In this document: piece after piece, positions 14,404 to 21,208 of the stretch | Position numbering within the stretch: the stretch's first letter is position 1 | Layout of the letters: each line of letters begins with the position of its first letter | The notes under the pieces: generated by a model | What the model was told of the DNA's origin: nothing | Databases searched by the model: none | The model's input: the letters and a program-made list of their open reading frames with translations, nothing else | Program-made: the position numbers and the translations under genes | Assembly: GCA_033721095.1 (NCBI GenBank) | Contig: JAWWBG010000011.1 | Location: forward strand, 1 to 24,315 | From: JAWWBG01 sp033721095 | GTDB lineage: Bacteria > Actinomycetota > Nitriliruptoria > Nitriliruptorales > Nitriliruptoraceae | Direction of reading: 5' to 3' | Length of the DNA stretch: 24,315 bases

Positions 14404-14432
14404 CTGGCATCGTTCCGGCAACGTCGTATCAT
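14404..14432 (+). promoter_or_regulatory. Sigma-70-type promoter of the second sigma gene
   Basis: CTGGCA (14404-14409), a 17-bp spacer and TATCAT (14427-14432). The -10 box has five of six consensus bases and the spacing is ideal. The predicted start near 14439 leaves a leader of about 32 bases before the GTG at 14471. Confidence 0.6.
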
Positions 14433-14470
14433 CGGCCGGGCCCGACCACCGTTCCCGCGGAGACCCGCAC

Positions 14471-15601
14471 GTGACCGACAGCACGCACGTCTCCGAGCTG
14501 TTCGAGCGGGGTGCGTCGCGTGGCTATCTGGTCCTCTCGGAACTCCAGGAGCTCTACGACCCGCTCATCCATCCCGACAACTGGGTCGAGGACCAGGCCC
14601 AGCAGGCCCGTGACCGCGGCCTGGCGATCATCGACGACCTCGTCGAGGACGCCGATCGCCCCGAGGCCCAGCCATTGTCGGCCTCGTCCGACTCGGTCCG
14701 GCAGTACCTCAACGAGATCGGACGCACCGAGCTGCTGACTCCCGAGCTCGAGGTCGACCTGGCCAAGCGCTACCAGGCTGGCTTGGCGGCCATCGAGATC
14801 CTCTCGGAGGAGGAGCTCACCCCGCGCCGCAAGGCGCAGCTGCGGCTCATCGTCAGTGCGGGGGAGCGGGCCAAGGACCACATGATCCGCGCGAACCTCC
14901 GGCTGGTCGTCTCGGTCGCCCGCAAGTTCCGCGGACGAGGCGTCGACCTGCTGGCCCTCATCCAGGAGGGCAACCTGGGGCTCATCCGGGGTGTCGAGAA
15001 GTTCGACCACACCAAGGGCTACAAGTTCTCGACGTATGCGACCTGGTGGATTCGACAGGCGCTGCAACGCGGTCTGGCCAACACTGGCCGGACCGTTCGC
15101 CTTCCGGTCCACGTCCACGAGCTCATGGGCAAGATCCGCTACGCCGAGTTCGCGCTGCTCCAGCAGCTGGGACGCGACGCCACCGAGCAGGAGGTCGCCG
15201 ACGAGCTGGGCCTGGGCCTCGAGCGCCTGCGCGAGGTCAAGCTGGCCGCGCAGGACGTCGCCTCACTCGACAAGCCCATCGGTGAGGAGGGCGACGCCAC
15301 GATGGGCGAGCTCGTCGCCGACGAGGAGGCCATCGACCCCGAGATCTCCGCGACCGCGCTGCTTGCCCGGCGCGAGGTCGAACGTGCCCTCGCGGCCCTC
15401 AGCGACCGCGAACGGACGGTCCTGATGCTGCGCTACGGACTCATGGACGGCGAGGAGCACACCCTCGAGGACATCGGGGCCCAGTTCGGCCTGACCCGCG
15501 AACGCATCCGCCAGATCGAGAAGAAGACCCTCACCAAGCTCCGCCATCCGTCGCGGGGCTTTCAACTGCGTGGACTTCTCGACACGGTCGACGCCGGCTG
15601 A
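14471..15601 (+). CDS. Sigma-70 family sigma factor (SigA/SigB-like), second of tandem pair
   Basis: A 376-aa paralogue of the preceding gene, alike over its whole length. A region 1.1-like start (HVSELFERGASRGYLVLSEL, 6-25) leads to region 1.2 (SDSVRQYLNEIGRTELLTPE), region 2 (ANLRLVVSVARKFRGRGVDL, then YATWWIRQALQRGLANTGR) and region 4.2 (LTRERIRQIEKKTLTKLRHP). It keeps the canonical Thr before WW and the RIRQIE motif, both lost in the first copy, but also has Gln (Q199) at the T440-equivalent place. GTG at 14471 has GCGGAG eight bases upstream. It has its own promoter (14404-14432) and is followed after 12 bp by the carboxypeptidase gene, so it may head a three-gene operon. Group 1 or group 2 status is undecided. 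Confidence 0.9.
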   Translation: MTDSTHVSELFERGASRGYLVLSELQELYDPLIHPDNWVEDQAQQARDRGLAIIDDLVEDADRPEAQPLSASSDSVRQYLNEIGRTELLTPELEVDLAKRYQAGLAAIEILSEEELTPRRKAQLRLIVSAGERAKDHMIRANLRLVVSVARKFRGRGVDLLALIQEGNLGLIRGVEKFDHTKGYKFSTYATWWIRQALQRGLANTGRTVRLPVHVHELMGKIRYAEFALLQQLGRDATEQEVADELGLGLERLREVKLAAQDVASLDKPIGEEGDATMGELVADEEAIDPEISATALLARREVERALAALSDRERTVLMLRYGLMDGEEHTLEDIGAQFGLTRERIRQIEKKTLTKLRHPSRGFQLRGLLDTVDAG

Positions 15602-15613
15602 CCCCTGCGGGAC

Positions 15614-17281
15614 GTGAACGACCGTCCGCCGGTGGAGCCGGCCCCCCCACGCGTCCACATCCAGCTGACGGCACTCCTGGTCGCGGCCACGGTGGGGCTC
15701 GTCGTCGGGTTCGGGCCGCTGGCCAACCGCACGTCCCCGGTGCCCGTCCCGCGCGTCGATCCCACGGTCCAGGGCGCGCTGACGGATGCCCCGAGTCCCT
15801 CCCCGAGCCCGAGCCCGCCACCGGAGCCGACCACGGCCGACACGGTGGTCGCGGCCCACGTGCGCCATCTCGTCAACGTCGCCGACGTGGCGGGCGCGGA
15901 CTGGGCCGTGTCGGTACGTGGTGCGGACGGGCAGGTGATCCTCGACCACCACGGGGACGACCTGTTGATGCCGGCCTCCACCCTCAAGTCGCTCACGGCA
16001 GCCGCCGCATTGCTCACGTTCGGGCCGGACCACCGGTTTCGAACCGAGGCGCGCGTGGATGGGATCGTCACGGCCGGTGGGACCCTCGTCGGCAATCTCG
16101 TCCTCGTCGGTGGCGGCGATCCGGTCCTGGGCTCGCCAGCCTTTCACGAGTGGTACCCCGCCCGCCCGCGCACGCACCTGGAGGACCTCGCGGACAGTGT
16201 CGTCGCGAGCGGTGTGCGGGTCGTCTTCGGCCGCGTCGTGGGACTCGACCCGGTCCTCGTCGGGCCCGGGCTCGCCGCGGGGTGGAAGGACCGATACCTC
16301 TGGGACTTCGATGCGCGGCGAATCGCCGGGCTGACCGTTGATGCGGGCATCCGGCTGACACGCGGCACCGCGTTGGCCGTCACGGCTGGCGGCGAGGAGG
16401 GGCTGGTTGGCGCCGTGGCCGAAGATCCTCGACTGACGGCAGCGCACGTGTTCGAGGCGATGCTCCTCGCCCGCGGTGTCCGGTTCGCCGAGCCCGCCAT
16501 CGGCCAACCGGATCCGGTGGTGGTTGACGGGCTGACCGAGGCGCTCGGGGTGCCGCCGCGATCTCGCTCGCTCGGTGCGGTCGAGTCGCCGCCGCTCTGG
16601 CGGATCCTCCGGTTCATGATCGAACACTCCGACAACCAGCTTGCGGACACGATCGCCCGCGTGGTGGCCGCCGACCGTGTCGGCGATCCCACCTGGGCGG
16701 GCATCACACCGGCGTTCGTCGACGTCCTGGCCGAACTGGGCATCGAGCCCGACGGCCTCGCCGTCGAGGACGGGTCGGGGCTCTCGCGGTCCAACCGCGT
16801 GAGCGCGTCGGTGCTGGCTGAGGTCCAGGCAGCGCTCGCAGCGGGTGAGCTCGCACCCGTGTGGGCGGAGATGCAGGCGGTCGCGGGCGAACGTGGGACG
16901 CTCCGCACGTGGCTTCGGGGGACGCCGGCCGTCGGCCGGTTCCTCGGCAAGACCGGGACGCTCGATGACGTCAAGGGGCTCACGGGGACGGTCTGGGGTC
17001 CGGGCGAGACCGCCTTCCACCTGGCCGTGCTGGTCAACGACGCGGGCGCCGCACGTGGGAACGTTCGTGTGCTCATGGACCAGCTGGTCCTCACGCTGGG
17101 GGCCGCCCTCGACGGCTGCATGGATCTCGAATCCGTTGGTGGCCTGGGGGCATGGGCCGGTGGTGCCTGCCCGGCATCTGCACCGACCGACCAGCTGGTG
17201 CCCCAGCTGCCGAGCGAGGGCCCGACGGACGCGGCCAGCGTTGCCCCGCCCGACGTGGTCGAACGGATGCCCGTCCCATGA
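15614..17281 (+). CDS. dacB: D-alanyl-D-alanine carboxypeptidase/endopeptidase (PBP4, S13 family)
   Basis: A 555-aa exported penicillin-binding protein. An N-terminal membrane helix (about 17-36) acts as signal-anchor, followed by a Ser-Pro linker (58-72, SPSPSPSPPP). The catalytic motifs are complete: S122-x-x-K125 in MPASTLKSL, S339-D-N341 in EHSDNQLAD and K446-T-G in FLGKTGTLDD. The region between the first two motifs holds the S13 inserted domains, including LVLVGGGDPVLGS. It trims terminal D-Ala from stem peptides or cleaves cross-links outside the membrane. The GTG at 15614 begins 12 bp after the sigma stop with only a weak ribosome site, so translation may depend on coupling. Its stop overlaps the next start as ATGA. 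Confidence 0.92.
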   Translation: MNDRPPVEPAPPRVHIQLTALLVAATVGLVVGFGPLANRTSPVPVPRVDPTVQGALTDAPSPSPSPSPPPEPTTADTVVAAHVRHLVNVADVAGADWAVSVRGADGQVILDHHGDDLLMPASTLKSLTAAAALLTFGPDHRFRTEARVDGIVTAGGTLVGNLVLVGGGDPVLGSPAFHEWYPARPRTHLEDLADSVVASGVRVVFGRVVGLDPVLVGPGLAAGWKDRYLWDFDARRIAGLTVDAGIRLTRGTALAVTAGGEEGLVGAVAEDPRLTAAHVFEAMLLARGVRFAEPAIGQPDPVVVDGLTEALGVPPRSRSLGAVESPPLWRILRFMIEHSDNQLADTIARVVAADRVGDPTWAGITPAFVDVLAELGIEPDGLAVEDGSGLSRSNRVSASVLAEVQAALAAGELAPVWAEMQAVAGERGTLRTWLRGTPAVGRFLGKTGTLDDVKGLTGTVWGPGETAFHLAVLVNDAGAARGNVRVLMDQLVLTLGAALDGCMDLESVGGLGAWAGGACPASAPTDQLVPQLPSEGPTDAASVAPPDVVERMPVP

Positions 17282-18453
17282 GATCAGTGGATCTCGCCAT
17301 CGTGGGCGGCGGACCGGCGGGCGCGGCTGCGGCGATCGCCGCGCGACAGGCCCACGAGGACCTGGAGGTCCTCCTCATCGACCGGGCCCGGTTTCCCCGC
17401 GACAAGGCCTGTGGCGACGGCATCGGTCCCGAGTGCGTGGTCGCCCTTGCCGACCTGGGCCTGGAAGACCTGCTCGACGACCTCGATCCCGTGCATCGGG
17501 TCGAGGTGCGTGCGCCCGATGGCGGTGAGGTCAGTGGTCCCGTTCCCCGCCCGGGCTGGGTGCTGCCGCGGTTCGCGCTGGACGACCGGCTCCATCGTGC
17601 GGCCGTTGCGGCTGGCGCCGAGCCGGTGACCGCCCGCGTCGGTCCGGTCCGGGAGTCGGATGACGCAGTCGAGATTCCCGGCGTCTGCCGCGCCCGCTGG
17701 GTCATCGGCGCGGACGGAGCCAACTCGCGCATCCGCCGCGCTGCCGGCTTCCCGTCCGGTCATGAGCAGCCGACCGGGCTGGCCATGCGGGGATACGCCG
17801 ATGGCCCGACGCTGGACGCCCTCCTCATCCGCTTCGTCGACGATGCCTGGCCGGCCTACGCATGGGCCTTCCCGCTCGGTGAGGGACGCGCGAACGTCGG
17901 GTACGGCACGTTCGACCGCGCCAACGTGGCGGGCCGCGACGATCTCGAGGCGTCCATCCGTCGCCACCTCCCCGAGTTCACGGTCGCGGGCGACACGCTG
18001 CGGGCCCATCACCTGCCGTTGGCGTCAGTCCGTCCTGCCCTCGGCCGGAAACGGATCCTGCTGGTGGGTGACGCGGCCAACCTGGTCCATCCCCTGACGG
18101 GGGAGGGCATCACCTATGCCCTCGTGTCGGGCCGCCTGGCGGGCGCCGCTGTCGGCGCCTTCACACGAACGGGTGGTGACGGTCCCGGCGGCCGCTACGA
18201 GCAGGCGATCGCTCGCGAGCTCGGGCGCCACCTGCGCCATGTTCGTTTCGCAGCCCGGTTGTTCCGTCACCGGACGCCGGTGAACCTCAGCGTCGCGGCC
18301 GCCGCCGCCGACGCGGCGATGCTCGGCCAGCTCGCCGAGTTCGCGCTCGGAACGGGCACGATCACGCCGGGACTCGTGCGCGGGTTGACCGGGGCGGCCG
18401 TCCGTCGCCGGGCATGGCAACGGACGCGCGCCTCGTCTGAGTCACGGCCCTGA
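17278..18453 (+). CDS. Geranylgeranyl reductase family FAD-dependent oxidoreductase
   Basis: A 391-aa flavoprotein. The N-terminal dinucleotide motif is LAIVGGGPAGAAAAI (G10-x-G12-x-x-G15). The family signature KACGDGIG (Cys45) follows, then WVIGADGANSRIRRAAG, YAWAFPLGEGRANVGYG (the YxWxFP-VG substrate-site motif of geranylgeranyl reductases) and LLVGDAANLVHPLTGEGI, which binds FAD. Members saturate isoprenoid double bonds: chlorophyll or archaeal lipid chains, and in mycobacteria MenJ reduces one menaquinone prenyl unit. In an actinobacterium the likeliest substrate is menaquinone or another polyprenyl chain. ATG 17278 overlaps the carboxypeptidase stop by four bases, so the two are coupled. 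It converges with the glycosylase gene (3-bp gap). Confidence 0.87.
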   Translation: MRSVDLAIVGGGPAGAAAAIAARQAHEDLEVLLIDRARFPRDKACGDGIGPECVVALADLGLEDLLDDLDPVHRVEVRAPDGGEVSGPVPRPGWVLPRFALDDRLHRAAVAAGAEPVTARVGPVRESDDAVEIPGVCRARWVIGADGANSRIRRAAGFPSGHEQPTGLAMRGYADGPTLDALLIRFVDDAWPAYAWAFPLGEGRANVGYGTFDRANVAGRDDLEASIRRHLPEFTVAGDTLRAHHLPLASVRPALGRKRILLVGDAANLVHPLTGEGITYALVSGRLAGAAVGAFTRTGGDGPGGRYEQAIARELGRHLRHVRFAARLFRHRTPVNLSVAAAAADAAMLGQLAEFALGTGTITPGLVRGLTGAAVRRRAWQRTRASSESRP

Positions 18454-18456
18454 GGG

Positions 18457-19365
18457 CTACAGGCGCGCGACGTCGTTGGAGGGCATGCGCGGTCCCCACC
18501 TGGGCGGGGAGCTTCCCGCGGACTTGAGCAGGCGTACGACGCGACCCCGCTGTCCGCGCCAGGGCTCCAGCAGCTCCAGCATGCGCTCGTCGGTCGCCCG
18601 GGGCTCGCCTGCCAGGTTCCAGGCAACATGATTCTTCACGTGGTAGTCGCCCACCTCGACGGCATCCGGGTCACCGAACGACAGGCGCCGGACGACGGCC
18701 GCTGTCCATGGTCCGACGCCACGGATGGCACGCAGTCGGGAGTCGGCGTCGGCCGGCGCCATGTCTCGGGCCTCCTCGAGTCGCGCCATGCGGCGAGCAA
18801 CCTCGATGATGGTCGTCGCGCGGGTGCGCTCGAGGCCGAGCGGGTGGAAGTCGTCCCACGTCATCGACGCGAGCGTGTCCGTGTCCGGCGGCAGCCACAG
18901 GCCGTCGACGCCGGCAGCGCGCGATCCGTGCTGATGCACGAGTCGTCGCCACGAGGTCTTGGCGTCCTTGCCCGTCACCTTCTGGCCGATGATGGTTGCC
19001 ACGATCACGTCCGCGACCTGGTCGGTGGCTCCCATGCGCATTCCGGGCAATAGGGCGTGAGCTCGCCGGACGGCCTCGTGACGAGGGTCGAAGCCGCCGG
19101 CGTCATCCTGTTGGCCGAGGAAGCGGGGCAGCTGGTCGAGGGCCCAGTCGGCGCCCGGGCCCCAGGCGTCGGCCTCGACGATGGTGTCGACCAGCCGCGC
19201 CCGGAGGGCGACGGGCCCGTCAGGGGTGTGCCAGGCCCGGACGAACCGGTCGTTGTGGACGCGCATGGTCGGGTCAGCGGCTCCCGATCGGACCTGCCGG
19301 GTCGTCGCGCCGATCGACGTCGGGCGCTCCAGTCCGATCGACCGGGTGACGGCAGGGACGCTCAG
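18457..19365 (-). CDS. HhH-GPD DNA glycosylase (3-methyladenine glycosylase II / AlkA-like)
   Basis: About 302 aa. Excises alkylated bases from DNA. The helix-hairpin-helix is LRAIRGVGPWTAAVVRRLSF (about 211-230) and the catalytic Asp is D240 in VEVGDYHVKNHV. VADVIVATIIGQKVTGKDA is the conserved helix with the IxxQ motif. No ATG, GTG or TTG is suitably placed: the first in-frame ATG (19266) would remove 33 residues that look conserved in homologues. A CTG at 19365 overlaps the upstream exonuclease stop (CTGA) and has AGGAGG seven bases before it, so CTG is proposed as the start. It is the second gene of a repair pair with the exonuclease and converges with the flavoprotein gene. Confidence 0.82.
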   Translation of the reverse strand: MSVPAVTRSIGLERPTSIGATTRQVRSGAADPTMRVHNDRFVRAWHTPDGPVALRARLVDTIVEADAWGPGADWALDQLPRFLGQQDDAGGFDPRHEAVRRAHALLPGMRMGATDQVADVIVATIIGQKVTGKDAKTSWRRLVHQHGSRAAGVDGLWLPPDTDTLASMTWDDFHPLGLERTRATTIIEVARRMARLEEARDMAPADADSRLRAIRGVGPWTAAVVRRLSFGDPDAVEVGDYHVKNHVAWNLAGEPRATDERMLELLEPWRGQRGRVVRLLKSAGSSPPRWGPRMPSNDVARL

Positions 19366-20330
19366 AACAACGCCTCCTGCTCGCCGGCGACGCTGGCGAC
19401 GGTCGGCGGTGCGGGTGCGGCGACCGCGGTCACGTCCTCGGGTGGTTCCTCCGGCGGTGGCGCCGAGGGCTCGCGCGGTCCGCGGGTCACGACGTGCCGG
19501 AACCGGCCGGCCGCCCACCCCTGGTCGAGTGGGAGCAGTCCGGCGTCGACGTCATCGGGCGTCGGTGCAGCTCGCAGCGCGGCCTCCACGTCAACCGTGA
19601 CGTCTGCCAGCGGCGCCATGAGCAGCAGGTTGCGCTCGACGACGTCGCGGCCCGCACGCAGCGCGGCCTCGATCTTCGGGGTCTGGAGGTGCAGCGCGTC
19701 GTAGAGCCGCATGGCCGACCCGTAGCGGCGAATGAGACGTGCGGCGGTCTTGGGGCCGATCCCGTGCACGCCGGTGAGCCCGTCGGACGGGTCGCCGCGC
19801 AGGGCAGCCAACTCGGTGTACTGCAGCGGTGCGACACCGAACTCGGCCTCGACGTCCCCGGGTTCGTACACCAGCAGGTTGGCGAACGTTCCCTGGGGCC
19901 GCAGCAGCCGCACCCGATCGGACACGAGCGCGAGCAGGTCACGGTCGGAGGACAGGATGGCGCAGTCCCAGCCGGCTCGTTCGCAGTCGGTGGCGACCGC
20001 TGCCATGACGTCATCGGCCTCCGCACCCGGGTGCACGACGACCGTGAACCCGCACGCTGCGAGCTGTTCGGGCAGGACGGCCAGCTGTTCGTCGAGGAGC
20101 GGATCGTGATCGGGCCGGTGGGCCTTGTAGTCGGCGTCGAGCTCCTTGCGGCGGTTGTCTGAGTCGTCGAAGCCGAAGATGACGGCATCGAAGGGCCCGT
20201 GATCCCAGGCCGTCGCGACCATCCGCACGACCGCGCCGACAACGAACGCACCCTGGCGCTCGTCGGGCTCGCAGGCGTGGAACGCTCGGTGTGCGAGGGA
20301 GTTGCCGTCGACGGCGAGGACTGCGGTCAT
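19362..20330 (-). CDS. 5'-3' exonuclease, PolA N-domain-like (stand-alone)
   Basis: A 322-aa structure-specific 5' nuclease of the FEN/PolA family without a polymerase domain. Acidic metal ligands are visible: D8 in AVLAVDGNSLAHRAF, FGFDDSDNRRKELDADYKAHR, the EADD motif in PGAEADDVMAAVA, and LSSDRDLLALV. The helix-hairpin-helix is LRGDPSDGLTGVHGIGPKTA. A Pro/Glu-rich tail of about 45 residues (PREPSAPPPEEPPEDV) ends in EQEALF. It removes RNA primers or flaps in replication and repair; it may duplicate PolA's own domain. The ATG at 20330 follows AGGG at nine bases, and a TAGGGT box (20346-20341) lies ten bases ahead, so the leader is very short. It overlaps the downstream glycosylase by four bases. 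Confidence 0.9.
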   Translation of the reverse strand: MTAVLAVDGNSLAHRAFHACEPDERQGAFVVGAVVRMVATAWDHGPFDAVIFGFDDSDNRRKELDADYKAHRPDHDPLLDEQLAVLPEQLAACGFTVVVHPGAEADDVMAAVATDCERAGWDCAILSSDRDLLALVSDRVRLLRPQGTFANLLVYEPGDVEAEFGVAPLQYTELAALRGDPSDGLTGVHGIGPKTAARLIRRYGSAMRLYDALHLQTPKIEAALRAGRDVVERNLLLMAPLADVTVDVEAALRAAPTPDDVDAGLLPLDQGWAAGRFRHVVTRGPREPSAPPPEEPPEDVTAVAAPAPPTVASVAGEQEALF

Positions 20331-20404
20331 CGGGGTCGACCCTAGCGCCGCCACGCACCGGTCAACCCTCGGGCTGTAGGGTCCGGCGCGGGTCGGGAGA
20401 GCAC
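20331..20404. promoter_or_regulatory. Divergent promoter region, exonuclease / SDR
   Basis: A 74-bp gap. Minus strand: TTGACC (20367-20362), a short 15-bp spacer and TAGGGT (20346-20341). Plus strand: TGTAGGGT with the -10 box at 20379-20384, without a clear -35. An inverted repeat ACCCT-N8-AGGGT (20367-20384) lies between the start sites. Back-to-back promoters are likely; whether the inverted repeat binds a regulator is open. Confidence 0.4.
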
Positions 20405-21208
20405 ATGGCGACCGCACTGGTCACGGGAGCCTCGGCGGGCTTTGGCGAGGAGTTCGCGCGCCAGCTGGCCAACGCCGGGACCGACCTCGTCCTGGTCGCC
20501 CGACGGACTGAACTGCTCGAGGCACTCGCAGCGGAGCTCCGCGATGCCCATGGCGTCCGCGTGGAGGTGCTGTCGGCAGACCTCGTGACCGACGCGGGTC
20601 GCAGCGCCGTTCGCGGACGGCTCGTCGACGACGAGCAGCCCATCGACCTCTTCGTGAACAACGCGGGGTTCGGGACCTACGGGACGTTCGTCGACGGCGA
20701 CATCGACCGGCTGCTCCGAATGGTCCGCCTCAATGTCGAGACGGTGGTCGACCTGGCCCACGCGGCTGCCGGCGCCATGGCCGCTCGCGGGGCCGGGGCA
20801 ATCCTCAACGTGGCCTCGACCGCCGGTTTCCAGCCCAACCCCAACGCCGCGGTGTACGGCGCATCCAAGGCCTTCGTCCGCTCCTTCAGCCGGGCGCTCC
20901 ACGCCGAGCTCGCGCCCCGCGGGGTCACCGTCACGGTCATGTCGCCAGGGGTGACGATGACCGAGTACCAGCAGGTGTCCGGGATCGCCCCCGAGGGCCT
21001 GGGGGCAACGGGTGCGATGCAGCCCGGCCCGGTCGTGCGAGCCGGACTGCGGGCGGTCCGCCAGCGGCGAGCCGAGGTCGTGCCCGGCTGGTTCGGCAAG
21101 GCAACCGCACCCCTGCTCCAGCGGCTGCCGGGCCAGGTCGCGGCGTTCTTCTCGGGCCGCGTGCACGGCATGTGGGTCGACACGATGGACAGGAAGCAGT
21201 CGTCGTGA
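20405..21208 (+). CDS. Short-chain dehydrogenase/reductase (SDR)
   Basis: A 267-aa NAD(P)-dependent oxidoreductase of the classical SDR type. Cofactor motif TGASAGFG (7-14), NNAG (85-88), N110, and the catalytic S138, Y151 and K155 (NVASTAGF, AVYGASKAF) are all present. VARR at 31-34 suggests NADP(H) preference. Such proteins reduce or oxidise carbonyl or hydroxyl groups in lipids and other small molecules; the substrate is not predictable. The ATG at 20405 follows GGGAGA with five bases of spacing. Its TGA overlaps the start of the acylase gene (TGATG), so the two are likely translated together. The SDR may act on the same compound class as the acylase, but that is inference. Confidence 0.9.
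   Translation: MATALVTGASAGFGEEFARQLANAGTDLVLVARRTELLEALAAELRDAHGVRVEVLSADLVTDAGRSAVRGRLVDDEQPIDLFVNNAGFGTYGTFVDGDIDRLLRMVRLNVETVVDLAHAAAGAMAARGAGAILNVASTAGFQPNPNAAVYGASKAFVRSFSRALHAELAPRGVTVTVMSPGVTMTEYQQVSGIAPEGLGATGAMQPGPVVRAGLRAVRQRRAEVVPGWFGKATAPLLQRLPGQVAAFFSGRVHGMWVDTMDRKQSS

Noticed and set aside
15263..17020. A 585-codon minus-strand frame opposite the second sigma gene and dacB
   Set aside because: Low-complexity Arg/Gly/Asp-rich translation, crosses two real genes, no ribosome site or family pattern.
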